From positions 1-16,481 of the forward strand of contig CALXQF010000016.1 in the NCBI GenBank assembly GCA_944390505.1: a stretch of 16,481 nucleotides of DNA. The letters are read 5' to 3'. This document shows positions 1 to 6,617 of this stretch, in pieces; positions within the stretch are counted from its first letter, which is position 1, and the number at the start of each line of letters is the position of its first letter. The notes under the pieces are model-generated. The model was not told the DNA's origin. It saw only the letters and a program-made list of their open reading frames with translations, and did no database searches. The position numbers were made by a program, and so were the translations under genes. The stretch is from an uncultured Clostridia bacterium (GTDB taxonomy: Bacteria > Bacillota > Clostridia > TANB77 > CAG-508).

Positions 1-53
1 ATTAATAAAATCATTAAAATAAATATTAAATATATTATATGTAATTTTTTCAT
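1..53 (-). CDS. 5' end of an unidentified secreted or membrane protein, cut by the window edge
   Basis: The minus strand has an AGGAGG ribosome binding site at about 58-63 and an ATG at 51-53. The 17 complete codons before the edge read MKKLHIIYLIFILMILL, a basic start followed by an unbroken hydrophobic run. This looks like a signal peptide or N-terminal membrane anchor. The start lies only 25 nt beyond the stop of the glucosaminidase gene, with its SD inside that gap, so the two are probably co-transcribed. Nothing more can be said about function because the rest lies outside the window. Confidence 0.7.
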   Translation of the reverse strand, partial: MKKLHIIYLIFILMILL

Positions 54-78
54 TGTTTCCTCCTATGAAAAAGATATA

Positions 79-2304
79 TTATAATTCTATTTTTATTTTT
101 CCAATTAAATGTCTTTGTATTGCCAATAAATCTGCTGAATCAATAAGCCCATTTTGAGTTGAATCTGCTGCTTCTAAATATGAATCTTCTGTAAGTTTAA
201 TTTTTCCAATTAAATGTCTCTGTATCTCCAATAGGTCTGCTGAATCAACAATTCCGTTCCCAGTGGCATCTCCCAACACAATAATGGTATATGTCTTTCC
301 GCCTGTTGTAATAGTGTTTCCTGTAGACACTTTATCAGAAACTTCAACTGTTGCCTCTCCTTTTTTTAATGCTGCATCGGTCAATACTTTCTTGATGTTT
401 GTCAAAGTCATATCTGGTTCACATAGTAGGTTAGTGCCACTCGACTGAAATCCATCTCCTTGAATTTCTGGTTTTTCATCGTCAGGTTTATCATCATTAT
501 TATTCTCATTGCCACTATCAGTGTCTAATGGTTCTATCCATGCCTTTTTCGTATCAGGATCCTCTCTTACTACATATCCTACTACTCCACTAGACGTCGT
601 TACTTTATCCCATATATATTTACTGTCTGAACTTGCTACATCTTTTTGTGTTCTTGTTAAGATTGTGCCTTGTGCTACTGCTTTTAAAACAGCTGATGAT
701 GTGCTAGGTTCTCTTCTAATATTTAGTCCGTCGCTACAAACCACCTTTACTTTTTCTGCTTGGCTTGTTTCTTCATCGTACGGCTCTATGTAACCTGTAC
801 CAACATACCCATAAGTCCCATCAGATAACTTTACACGATACCACGCCTCTCCATCTACGTTTTCATATTTTCCTTTTTCTACTACTGTTACAATTTGTCC
901 TGGTGAAAGCAATTTTATAATTGTTGTTGAAATGTTTCCTTTTGTTCCTGGTCCGTTTCTAAAATTAGTATAATCTGTAACAATATATTTTTCATTGCTA
1001 TTGCTTTGTAATGAAATTTGTGTTAAATATTCTCTTGAAACATAACCTTTTTTTCCATCGTTTAGCACTACTTTGTCCCAGTATCTACCATTGCTATCTT
1101 TTTTATTGTCCAATTCAATTCTTAATAATTTAGCTCCTTTATTTAATGTTGTAATAACACTGTAGTTTGTTCCCTTTCCACTTCTAACACGCACTGTGTT
1201 TTCGGTAATTTGTACATCTTGTGTTACAATTGTTTCCATACCTGGCATTGCTGCTTTTTCTGTTGGCATATCATCATATACTGGTATTTTAAATTTTATT
1301 TTTGATTCTTTATTTAGTAAGCCTAAATCTCTATATGCTTCTCTAATTTCTTCGCCTTCATTTTTAGATGCTGCTACATTTTGCATATATTGCCATGCAT
1401 AATATCCTCCATCTGCAATAACATCAAATTTTTGAAAATATAATGTATCTTGTCCATCTTCTATATAATCACTTGCTATTAAAGCAGCTCCACCTTTGAT
1501 TGCTTTTTCCGGGTCTGTCCAATTATATTGTTCTTTTGCTGCCCATTTTAGCCCATTTTCAATAACTTCTGCATCTGTACCTCCACCAAAAGCTCCATAG
1601 TTAAAGTAATTATAATAACCTTTATATTTTCCTCCTGCTCCTGTCCATGTTCCTGTAATCATTGCGCTTCCGGTTGTTCCTTGCTCTTGGCGTATTCTAG
1701 AAGCCAAATGGTATGGACTTACATTATATTGTTTTGCTGCTTCCATAATAACATCTATGTAAGTTTTATTAATTGTTTTTGTATTTCCATTTTTATCTTT
1801 ATAAGTAATTTTTCCTTGCATATAATCACAGTCTGCAAGAATTGTTTCTACACCTTCTCTTGTTTGAATATCTGGGTCATAAGTTAATTGTTCAAACTGA
1901 AATATATAATCTTCATTTAAAGAATTACGCGGATCCATATAATATGCTACTGCTGCTGAAGAAGCACAAACCCATCCGGCACCTCCTTTGCCGCAAGAGC
2001 ATTTCCAAGCACTACCACTACTAGATGATACTTGATTTAAATTATGATGTGCTGTTGATTCTCCAATAACTGCTTCTTGCCAAGTCAGTCCTGTATCATA
2101 AAGTTCAAACTCCCAATTAGGGTGAGCCTCTTGTAATTCTTTTAATAATTCTTCATATCCTGGGTAATTTTTAAAACTACTGCTATAAGATGCATTTGTC
2201 TCTTTTTCTAAAAAAATAATCAATAAACTTGATAATAGAAGTATTATCATTAATAAACAAATCTGTTTCTTCATGTTTTCCTTTAAAATGCTTTTGGATA
2301 ACAT
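79..2304 (-). CDS. Secreted endo-beta-N-acetylglucosaminidase (GH73-like) with three SH3-like repeats and a C-terminal dockerin
   Basis: This is a predicted peptidoglycan hydrolase that cleaves the glycan strand outside the cell. The 741 residues start with a signal peptide (about 11-38, hydrophobic core 16-32). A conserved N-terminal segment (WVCASSAAVAYYMDPRN, 111-127) is typical of clostridial LytD-like glucosaminidases. The catalytic domain spans about 180-330; Glu207 in SRIRQEQG is the likely acid, followed by YNYFNYGAFGG. SH3-like wall-binding repeats lie at about 365-430, 438-507 and 516-590. An Asp/Asn-rich linker (593-615) leads to a small beta module and a dockerin at 678-741. The dockerin has two calcium-loop/helix repeats, both containing DSADLL and IQRHLIGKIK. 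I chose the first ATG because AGGAGGA lies 5-6 nt upstream (2309-2315). Met11 is an alternative and also has an AAAGGA upstream. The cohesin partner, if any, is not in this window. Family assignment is confident; substrate and partner are inferred. Confidence 0.9.
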   Translation of the reverse strand: MLSKSILKENMKKQICLLMIILLLSSLLIIFLEKETNASYSSSFKNYPGYEELLKELQEAHPNWEFELYDTGLTWQEAVIGESTAHHNLNQVSSSSGSAWKCSCGKGGAGWVCASSAAVAYYMDPRNSLNEDYIFQFEQLTYDPDIQTREGVETILADCDYMQGKITYKDKNGNTKTINKTYIDVIMEAAKQYNVSPYHLASRIRQEQGTTGSAMITGTWTGAGGKYKGYYNYFNYGAFGGGTDAEVIENGLKWAAKEQYNWTDPEKAIKGGAALIASDYIEDGQDTLYFQKFDVIADGGYYAWQYMQNVAASKNEGEEIREAYRDLGLLNKESKIKFKIPVYDDMPTEKAAMPGMETIVTQDVQITENTVRVRSGKGTNYSVITTLNKGAKLLRIELDNKKDSNGRYWDKVVLNDGKKGYVSREYLTQISLQSNSNEKYIVTDYTNFRNGPGTKGNISTTIIKLLSPGQIVTVVEKGKYENVDGEAWYRVKLSDGTYGYVGTGYIEPYDEETSQAEKVKVVCSDGLNIRREPSTSSAVLKAVAQGTILTRTQKDVASSDSKYIWDKVTTSSGVVGYVVREDPDTKKAWIEPLDTDSGNENNNDDKPDDEKPEIQGDGFQSSGTNLLCEPDMTLTNIKKVLTDAALKKGEATVEVSDKVSTGNTITTGGKTYTIIVLGDATGNGIVDSADLLEIQRHLIGKIKLTEDSYLEAADSTQNGLIDSADLLAIQRHLIGKIKIEL

Positions 2305-2396
2305 TTTTTCCTCCTAAATCTCTAAAAAATTATCTTTTGACATCTATTTTTTTACTTACCGTTATTTTTCCATTCGTGACATTTTTATACAAAACA

Positions 2397-2425
2397 AGTA
2401 TAACATTCTTCCTATTTTCCGTCAA
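2397..2425 (-). promoter_or_regulatory. Housekeeping promoter of the glucosaminidase gene
   Basis: On the minus strand TTGACG (2420-2425) is followed after exactly 17 nt by TATACT (2397-2402), preceded by TG plus one base (an extended -10). Transcription would start near 2390, giving a leader of about 85 nt. The rest of the 292-nt gap to the next small gene holds the terminator at 2435-2477 and A+T-rich sequence. That sequence includes a partial direct repeat (AAGTATATT plus ATTTATYTGTTACA at 2550-2581 and 2586-2608) overlapping the end of the small gene. Confidence 0.75.
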
Positions 2426-2434
2426 TTGAAAATG

Positions 2435-2477
2435 AAAAAAATGTGAATTTTGTCAAAATTTTCACACAAAATTCACA
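2435..2477 (-). terminator. Rho-independent terminator of the small Cys-rich gene
   Basis: A perfect 12-bp inverted repeat, TGTGAATTTTGT (2442-2453) and ACAAAATTCACA (2466-2477), is separated by 12 nt. Read on the minus strand the hairpin is followed at once by seven Ts (complement of 2435-2441). It lies about 120 nt beyond the stop of the 2597-2770 gene and just upstream of the glucosaminidase promoter. The stem is A+T-rich, so efficiency may be modest. It could also act as an operator for that promoter, but the T-run favours a terminator. Confidence 0.6.
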
Positions 2478-2596
2478 CATATTTTCTTATTCATGTTCTT
2501 AATTTAACATACTAGTATTTACAAAAATTGCTAATTTTATTTACTGATTAAGTATATTTTCAATTTCATTTATTTGTTACAATCTAAGTATATTAT

Positions 2597-2770
2597 TTAT
2601 CTGTTACAGCAACATCCAAAATTGGTAAATAGTAATAAAAATACAATAATAAAGAATAAGATTGTATTATCATTACCGCATCCACAGCCGCCAAATAAAT
2701 TATTGAAAAGTCCTCCTTGATTGCATCCGCAATTGTTTGAACAACCACAATCTCTTACATCTTCTGACAT
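2597..2770 (-). CDS. 57-residue Cys/Gly-rich hydrophobic peptide, sporulation-type small protein
   Basis: This small gene has a strong AGGAGG (2778-2783) ahead of ATG at 2768-2770 and ends with TAA at 2597. The N-terminal half is hydrophilic and rich in Cys, Asn and Gly (CGCSNNCGCNQGG, then GGCGCGND). A membrane-spanning hydrophobic run follows (TILFFIIVFLLLF, about 36-48), and the tail is FGCCCNR. Nine of 57 residues are Cys. The layout resembles the tiny Gly/Cys-rich hydrophobic peptides of spore-formers such as the YjcZ/SscA type; assignment is by resemblance only. Upstream, a CATACTAAT on the minus strand (2800-2808) vaguely resembles a mother-cell sigma -10 element but is not a clean match. 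It is transcribed divergently from the U32 gene and has its own terminator. Confidence 0.75.
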   Translation of the reverse strand: MSEDVRDCGCSNNCGCNQGGLFNNLFGGCGCGNDNTILFFIIVFLLLFTNFGCCCNR

Positions 2771-2824
2771 TTTTCTTCCTCCTTTTTCTTTTATATAATA
2801 TTAGTATGCAAATTTTTAAAAATA

Positions 2825-2833
2825 TGTTACAAT
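2825..2833 (+). promoter_or_regulatory. Candidate extended -10 promoter for the U32 leader
   Basis: TGTTACAAT fits TGn plus TACAAT. A weak -35 (TATGCA, 2805-2810) lies 17 nt upstream. Predicted transcription start is about 2840, just before the first strand of the closing stem described for the leader. This is inferred from sequence; the -35 match is only three of six. Confidence 0.4.
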
Positions 2834-2839
2834 ATGAAT

Positions 2840-3018
2840 AAAGTAAAAAATATGGGTTAAGTTTTTAATTATCGCCTTTCTTATAATTTTAAGGTTTATG
2901 GGTAGCCTTTTAAAAACCTAAATATGATATAAGGAGTGTGGGTATTTCAGAATAATAAAGCTTAAGAAGTTTATTTTTTTGTATCATCATCTTATTCTGG
3001 GAAACCCTTAATATTTTT
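2840..3018 (+). ncRNA. Structured leader or independent small RNA upstream of the U32 gene
   Basis: About 180 nt dense in nested inverted repeats. Hairpin I: CTTATA (2880-2885) pairs with TATAAG (2928-2933), extended outward to about 2873/2940 with wobbles, and AGGTTT (2892-2897) with AAACCT (2914-2919). It buries an AAGGAG at 2931-2936. Hairpin II: GGGTATTTCAGAATAA (2940-2955) pairs at 15 of 16 positions with TTATTCTGGGAAACCC (2992-3007). Inside its loop a smaller hairpin (AATAAA/TTTATT and CTT/AAG, 2954-2975) ends in a T-run (2974-2980) and looks like a terminator. A third helix joins AAAAATATGGGTT (2846-2858) to AACCC-TTA-ATATTTTT (3003-3018) and competes with the base of hairpin II. A closing stem, a bubble with a side hairpin and a terminal stem also describe 6S RNA, but I do not recognise conserved 6S sequence. 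The class is therefore open. Confidence 0.45.
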
Positions 3019-5469
3019 ATGCCTGAAGTAGAACTTTTGTCACCTGTAGGTGATTGGGATTGTTTAAAAGCTGCCGTTCAAAATGGGGCTGATAGTGTTT
3101 ATTTTGGTGTTGAACAGTTTAATGCTCGAATCTTTGCTGCTAATTTTAGCACAGAAGATATGAAAAAAGCGATTGAATATTGCAAAATTAGAAATGTAAA
3201 AACACATTTAACATTAAATACTTTAATTAAAGATTCTGAATTTGAAGATGCAGTATATTTGGCAAAACAAGCTTATGAGGCAGGAATTGATGCTATTATT
3301 GTTCAAGATTTTGGATTAGCCAAATTTTTGATTAAAAATTTTCCAGATTTGCCGATTCATGCAAGCACTCAAATGACAATTCACAATTTGCAAGGTATAC
3401 TTGAATTAGAAAAATTAGGGTTTCAAAGAGTTGTGCTTTCTCGTGAACTACCTATTCACGAAATTGAATATATTTGTAGTCATTCCAAAATAGAAATTGA
3501 AACTTTTATTCATGGTGCTTTATGTATTTGCTATTCTGGGCAATGCCTATTTTCTAGTGTTGTGGGTTCTCGTTCTGCTAACCGTGGTAAATGTGCTGGA
3601 CCTTGTAGGTTGCCTTATGAATTATTAGCAAAAGAGAATGACTCTGGTGCTACACATGTACTAGATAAAGGCTATTTATTAAGTCCAAAAGATTTATGCG
3701 GAATTGCTTATTTGCCTCGTTTAATCAAAGCTGGAGTAAAATGTTTTAAAATAGAAGGACGTATGAAAAGCCCTGAATATGTTGCTACTGTTACTAGAAT
3801 TTATAGGAAATATATTGATATGGTATTAAATGACCAAGAGTTTTTAATTGATGAAAAAGATATTAATGACTTAATGCAAGTGTTTAATCGTGGTGGTTTT
3901 TCTAGTGGTCATCTTGATAGTAAACCAAATAGAGCTCTTATCTTCCCTGAAAAGCCAAATAACATTGGTATTTATCTTGGCAAAATCAAAAAATATAATC
4001 CTAGTAAAGGATATATTACGCTGCAATTAGAAGAACCTTTAGAAATTGGAGATTACATCAGTGTAACAAGAGAAGAAACCAAATATTTAGTCTCTGAATT
4101 AATGATAAAAGGAAAAAATACCAAAACAGCTAATCCCGGTGATGAAATCACTATCGGTCGTATGAAAGGAAATATCGCAGTAGGAGATAAAATTTATCGC
4201 ATTACTAGTAAAACGTTAACTCATTTTGCACATAGTACTTATCAAAATTGTGAAAATAAAAAAATTCCATTGAATTGTAATGTAACCATTCGCAAAGATG
4301 AACCTTTAAGAATAGAAGTTTTTTCCACTAATTCTATTCCTTCTTCTAGCATTTATCATAATGTTCATGTGGAAGTCACATCTACTACAACACCAATTAA
4401 AGCTTTAAAAACTCCTATTAGTGTGGAAAGGATTATAGAGCAAATTTCAAAAACAAATGATACTCCTTATATTTTTGAAAATGTCACCGTTCTACTAGAT
4501 GATGGGCTATACTTACCTAGTATTAGTGCTTTAAATGAACTCCGAAGAACTGCTATTCAGAAATTAGAAGAGTTGATTATTCAAAAAAGTAAAAGACCTC
4601 CTATCTCGCTTCCAGTTAATCAAGAAGAAACCATTACCTATATTCCTCCATTAAAAAATCCAAAAGTTGCTTTATCTTTAAGACAATTACATGGGGAATA
4701 TGATTATACAAAGTTAGAAAAAGAAAAAATAGATAAAATCTACCTTGCTTTAAAATTGTTTTTAGATAAAAAATATATGAACATTATTGATTACCTTTCA
4801 GAGAATTATCCACTCTATGTTTACTTGCCAACCATTATTAAAGCAAATTACAAAAATATCATTTTAAATTCTTTAGATAATATCACATCTCGATTTGATA
4901 TTAAAGGATTTGTAGTTTCTAATATTGCAGACTTACAATTTTTAGAAAAATATCGTGGTAATTATGACTTTGTTGGAAATTATTCTTTGAATGTATTTAA
5001 TAATCATACAATGGAAGAATACAAAAAATTGGGAATGAATAGAATTACTTTATCAAGAGAACTAAATGAAGAAGGTTTAAATGAAATTTTAAAATCTTCT
5101 GATTTAGATACAGAACTAATTGTTTATGGCAATCTGCCTATTATGGCTACTAATTACTGCCTTTTAGGTAAAACTAACCTGTGTTATCCAGACTGTGGTG
5201 CAAATTGTCAAAAAAATAATACCTACTATTTAAAAGACAGGTTTGGCTATCAATTTAGGGTAATTCCTGATAGCATTCAGACTGTTACTCTTATTTGTAA
5301 TAGCAAAACACTTTCTATTTCTTCTAAAAATGTGCCAGCTACTTGTGTTCGTGTGGATATGATAGATGAAACAATTGAAGAAATCAATCACATTGTAGAT
5401 AAAGCTTTTCATAGGGAAAAGTTAGAAGGACAGCAATATACAAACGGGAATTTTTATAGAGAAGTATAG
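3019..5469 (+). CDS. U32-family protein, long RlhA-like form with DUF3656-type C-terminal half
   Basis: 816 residues. U32 proteins were named peptidases, but characterised bacterial members act in RNA hydroxylation: RlhA on 23S rRNA C2501, and TrhP/YrrNO on tRNA U34. The start (VELLSPVGDWDCLKAAVQNG) is the usual family N-terminus. The U32 signature HGALCICYSGQC (165-176) followed by NRGKCAGPC (188-196) supplies four conserved cysteines (169, 176, 192, 196) likely to hold an iron-sulfur cluster. The C-terminal half is of the DUF3656 type and has a second cluster, Cys714, 722, 726 and 730, before YLKDRFGYQF. This long form fits RlhA better than TrhP; the exact substrate is inferred. ATG 3019 is the only start that fits the family, yet no SD lies within 15 nt upstream. 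The nearest, AAGGAG, is 82 nt away across hairpin II. The gene is monocistronic and ends in a terminator. Confidence 0.85.
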   Translation: MPEVELLSPVGDWDCLKAAVQNGADSVYFGVEQFNARIFAANFSTEDMKKAIEYCKIRNVKTHLTLNTLIKDSEFEDAVYLAKQAYEAGIDAIIVQDFGLAKFLIKNFPDLPIHASTQMTIHNLQGILELEKLGFQRVVLSRELPIHEIEYICSHSKIEIETFIHGALCICYSGQCLFSSVVGSRSANRGKCAGPCRLPYELLAKENDSGATHVLDKGYLLSPKDLCGIAYLPRLIKAGVKCFKIEGRMKSPEYVATVTRIYRKYIDMVLNDQEFLIDEKDINDLMQVFNRGGFSSGHLDSKPNRALIFPEKPNNIGIYLGKIKKYNPSKGYITLQLEEPLEIGDYISVTREETKYLVSELMIKGKNTKTANPGDEITIGRMKGNIAVGDKIYRITSKTLTHFAHSTYQNCENKKIPLNCNVTIRKDEPLRIEVFSTNSIPSSSIYHNVHVEVTSTTTPIKALKTPISVERIIEQISKTNDTPYIFENVTVLLDDGLYLPSISALNELRRTAIQKLEELIIQKSKRPPISLPVNQEETITYIPPLKNPKVALSLRQLHGEYDYTKLEKEKIDKIYLALKLFLDKKYMNIIDYLSENYPLYVYLPTIIKANYKNIILNSLDNITSRFDIKGFVVSNIADLQFLEKYRGNYDFVGNYSLNVFNNHTMEEYKKLGMNRITLSRELNEEGLNEILKSSDLDTELIVYGNLPIMATNYCLLGKTNLCYPDCGANCQKNNTYYLKDRFGYQFRVIPDSIQTVTLICNSKTLSISSKNVPATCVRVDMIDETIEEINHIVDKAFHREKLEGQQYTNGNFYREV

Positions 5470-5470
5470 C

Positions 5471-5500
5471 AAAAGGGAACAACACTTGTGTTCCCTTTTT
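5471..5500. terminator. Strong rho-independent terminator, probably bidirectional
   Basis: AAAAGGGAACA (5471-5481) pairs perfectly with TGTTCCCTTTT (5489-5499) around a 7-nt loop, and a T-run follows. It starts two bases after the U32 stop. Because the stem has As on one side and Ts on the other, it can also end minus-strand transcripts arriving from the 5508-6552 remnant operon. Confidence 0.9.
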
Positions 5501-5507
5501 AGTTTAG

Positions 5508-5573
5508 TTAATAATCATCTCTTATGTCTAAAGCAAAATCATTTTGATAAATATTTACTCCCCATGTTCCCAT
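5508..5573 (-). pseudogene. Truncated MGTWG-type (DUF4259-like) gene, 21 codons left
   Basis: A proper AAAGGAGT (5580-5587) precedes ATG at 5571-5573. The reading frame begins MGTWGVNIYQNDFALDI and stops at codon 22, eight bases from the terminator of the convergent U32 gene. MGTWG followed by a short N-D motif and A-x-D is the characteristic N-terminus of DUF4259-like proteins, usually well over 100 residues and often found near toxin-immunity loci. Only the ribosome binding site and the first helix remain, so the rest was probably lost in a deletion that fused this spot to the U32 terminator. It follows the 5591-6124 gene by 17 nt, as in an operon. A genuinely functional 21-residue peptide is possible but less likely. 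Confidence 0.55.
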
Positions 5574-5590
5574 TTTGTTACTCCTTTTAT

Positions 5591-6124
5591 TTATATTTTT
5601 ACTGCTGTTCCATCTACATACAATATATAGTTTTCTGGATATTCATTTATGATACCTACCCAATCAGCATAATAAACTCCATTATATTCATAATTTTTAC
5701 TTTCAAAATGCGTGTTATTATTATCAGAAACTGATTTTACTAGTTGTTCTTTTTTTAGTGCTCCACTTGTAATAATCATGATATTTCTATTACCTTCAGG
5801 ATAACTATTAATTGAATATGTAAAAGTTATTTTGCTTTTGTTTGAATATTCAAATTTTCTTAAAGATGTTTTCCATCCTCTATCATCTTTTACCAAATGT
5901 TTACTTCTTATATTGCCTTCTTTATTTTCAAATATTACTAATGAAATATCATCTAGTTCGATTTTTTGGATTATCTTTTCTACTTTAGCTGTATAATCAA
6001 ATTTTAGTGCTTCTTCTGGAGTTTCAAATCGGAATAACCATTGTTCAAAGGGCACAACAAGCAGAGCAATGATTAATATAAATATACCAATTAGAATAAT
6101 AAGTATTTTTCTTTTTTTAGTCAT
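5591..6124 (-). CDS. Unrecognised 177-residue protein with one N-terminal membrane segment; possible immunity protein
   Basis: I do not recognise a family. The N-terminus is TKKRKILIILIGIFILIIAL, a basic start and a single hydrophobic helix (about 7-24) without a lipobox, so the protein is probably membrane-anchored with its 150-residue body outside. The body is mixed charged and beta-prone, with Tyr-rich segments towards the end (YEYNGVYYADW, about 145-155). It lies directly downstream of an RHS remnant and upstream of an MGTWG stump. This is the usual slot for an immunity gene of a polymorphic toxin, but that role rests on context alone. The start is the first ATG after an in-frame stop and has no SD close by. 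The only SD (AAAGGAG, 6169-6175) is 44 nt upstream, with a 12-bp hairpin in between. Confidence 0.65.
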   Translation of the reverse strand: MTKKRKILIILIGIFILIIALLVVPFEQWLFRFETPEEALKFDYTAKVEKIIQKIELDDISLVIFENKEGNIRSKHLVKDDRGWKTSLRKFEYSNKSKITFTYSINSYPEGNRNIMIITSGALKKEQLVKSVSDNNNTHFESKNYEYNGVYYADWVGIINEYPENYILYVDGTAVKI

Positions 6125-6175
6125 ATAATTTTAATAATTTAATTTTAAAAAAATTAATTAAATTATTTCTCCTTT
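6125..6175 (-). promoter_or_regulatory. Split ribosome binding site: SD, 12-bp hairpin, then start codon
   Basis: Minus-strand order: AAAGGAG (6169-6175), one A, AATAATTTAATT (6156-6167), an 11-nt loop, the exact complement AATTAAATTATT (6133-6144), AAAATTAT, then ATG (6122-6124). The linear gap is 44 nt. If the hairpin folds, SD and AUG are separated by 9 nt, which is an ordinary spacing. Comparable hairpin-shortened initiation sites have been described in T4-like phages at the gene 26-25 junction. The stem is all A-T, so stability in vivo is uncertain. Confidence 0.5.
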
Positions 6176-6190
6176 CTCTTTTTAGTCTAA

Positions 6191-6552
6191 TTAAGAGAAT
6201 ATGATATTATGCTTACAGTAGCTGGAATTATCTTCCCATGTGATGGCATTTCCGTTTTGGTCTGTTATTTTAATAATTGTTCCCCAGCTATCATATTGAT
6301 ATTTTATCACTTCATTAAGGTTTTCGTCTAGTATTCCTATAATATCTCCTTGTAAATTTTTCTTATAGTAATATTGTATATTATTATAAACAAGTCCTAT
6401 TAAACTTTCCACTTCATTATAAATATAGTAAATTGTGTTATTTTTGTGCAAATACATTCATTGGTGCAAAACAAAAGACCATTACAATTACACACAGTAA
6501 TGCAATGGTCTTTTGCCATAAACTTCTTTTACGTATTCCGCTCTTTCATCAT
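6191..6552 (-). pseudogene. Collapsed RHS/YD-repeat gene: signal peptide and last repeat retained, centre deleted
   Basis: An SD-like AAAGGGGGA (6559-6567) precedes tandem ATGs (6547-6552). That frame stops after seven codons. A one-base shift at the AAA run (6544-6546) opens a textbook signal peptide, RSLWQKTIALLCVIVMVF followed by CFAPMNVFAQ, which meets a stop at 6438-6440. In a third frame, 6191-6457 (first ATG 6455-6457) encodes 88 residues whose middle is an RHS repeat core: NLQGDIIGILDENLNEVIKY, then QYDSWG. Intact RHS proteins run to many hundreds of residues and continue with a YRGYYYD-type segment, absent here; the last 20 residues look unrelated. The best reading is an RHS secreted protein that lost its central body, with junction near 6440, plus a frameshift near the start. 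The 88-codon part may still be translated. Confidence 0.7.
6472..6515. repeat. Long hairpin inside the RHS signal-peptide remnant
   Basis: CAAAAGACCATT (6472-6483) is repeated inverted as AATGGTCTTTTG (6504-6515), and inside it ATTAC (6487-6491) faces GTAAT (6497-6501). This 12+5-bp stem lies in codons of the signal peptide. On the minus strand it runs into TCTTTTGTTTTG, so it could end transcription from the strong promoter at 6618-6646 before the RHS remnant. Function is not established. Confidence 0.45.
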
Positions 6553-6617
6553 AAAAAATCCCCCTTTATTTTTTATTTTGAAGTAAAATACATAATGTGA
6601 CTTTTTTAGACAATTTG

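Noticed and set aside
79..270. Dockerin as evidence for a cellulosome locus
   Set aside because: No cohesin, scaffoldin or plant-polysaccharide hydrolase is present; the enzyme acts on peptidoglycan.
263..2429. Several plus-strand reading frames of 60-94 codons opposite the glucosaminidase gene and its promoter
   Set aside because: They are antisense shadows of an A+T-rich coding region or intergenic sequence, without SD sites or recognisable domains.
2840..3018. A named riboswitch class such as T-box, SAM, glycine or cyclic-di-GMP
   Set aside because: None of the conserved core motifs I know for these classes is visible, so I left the RNA unclassified.
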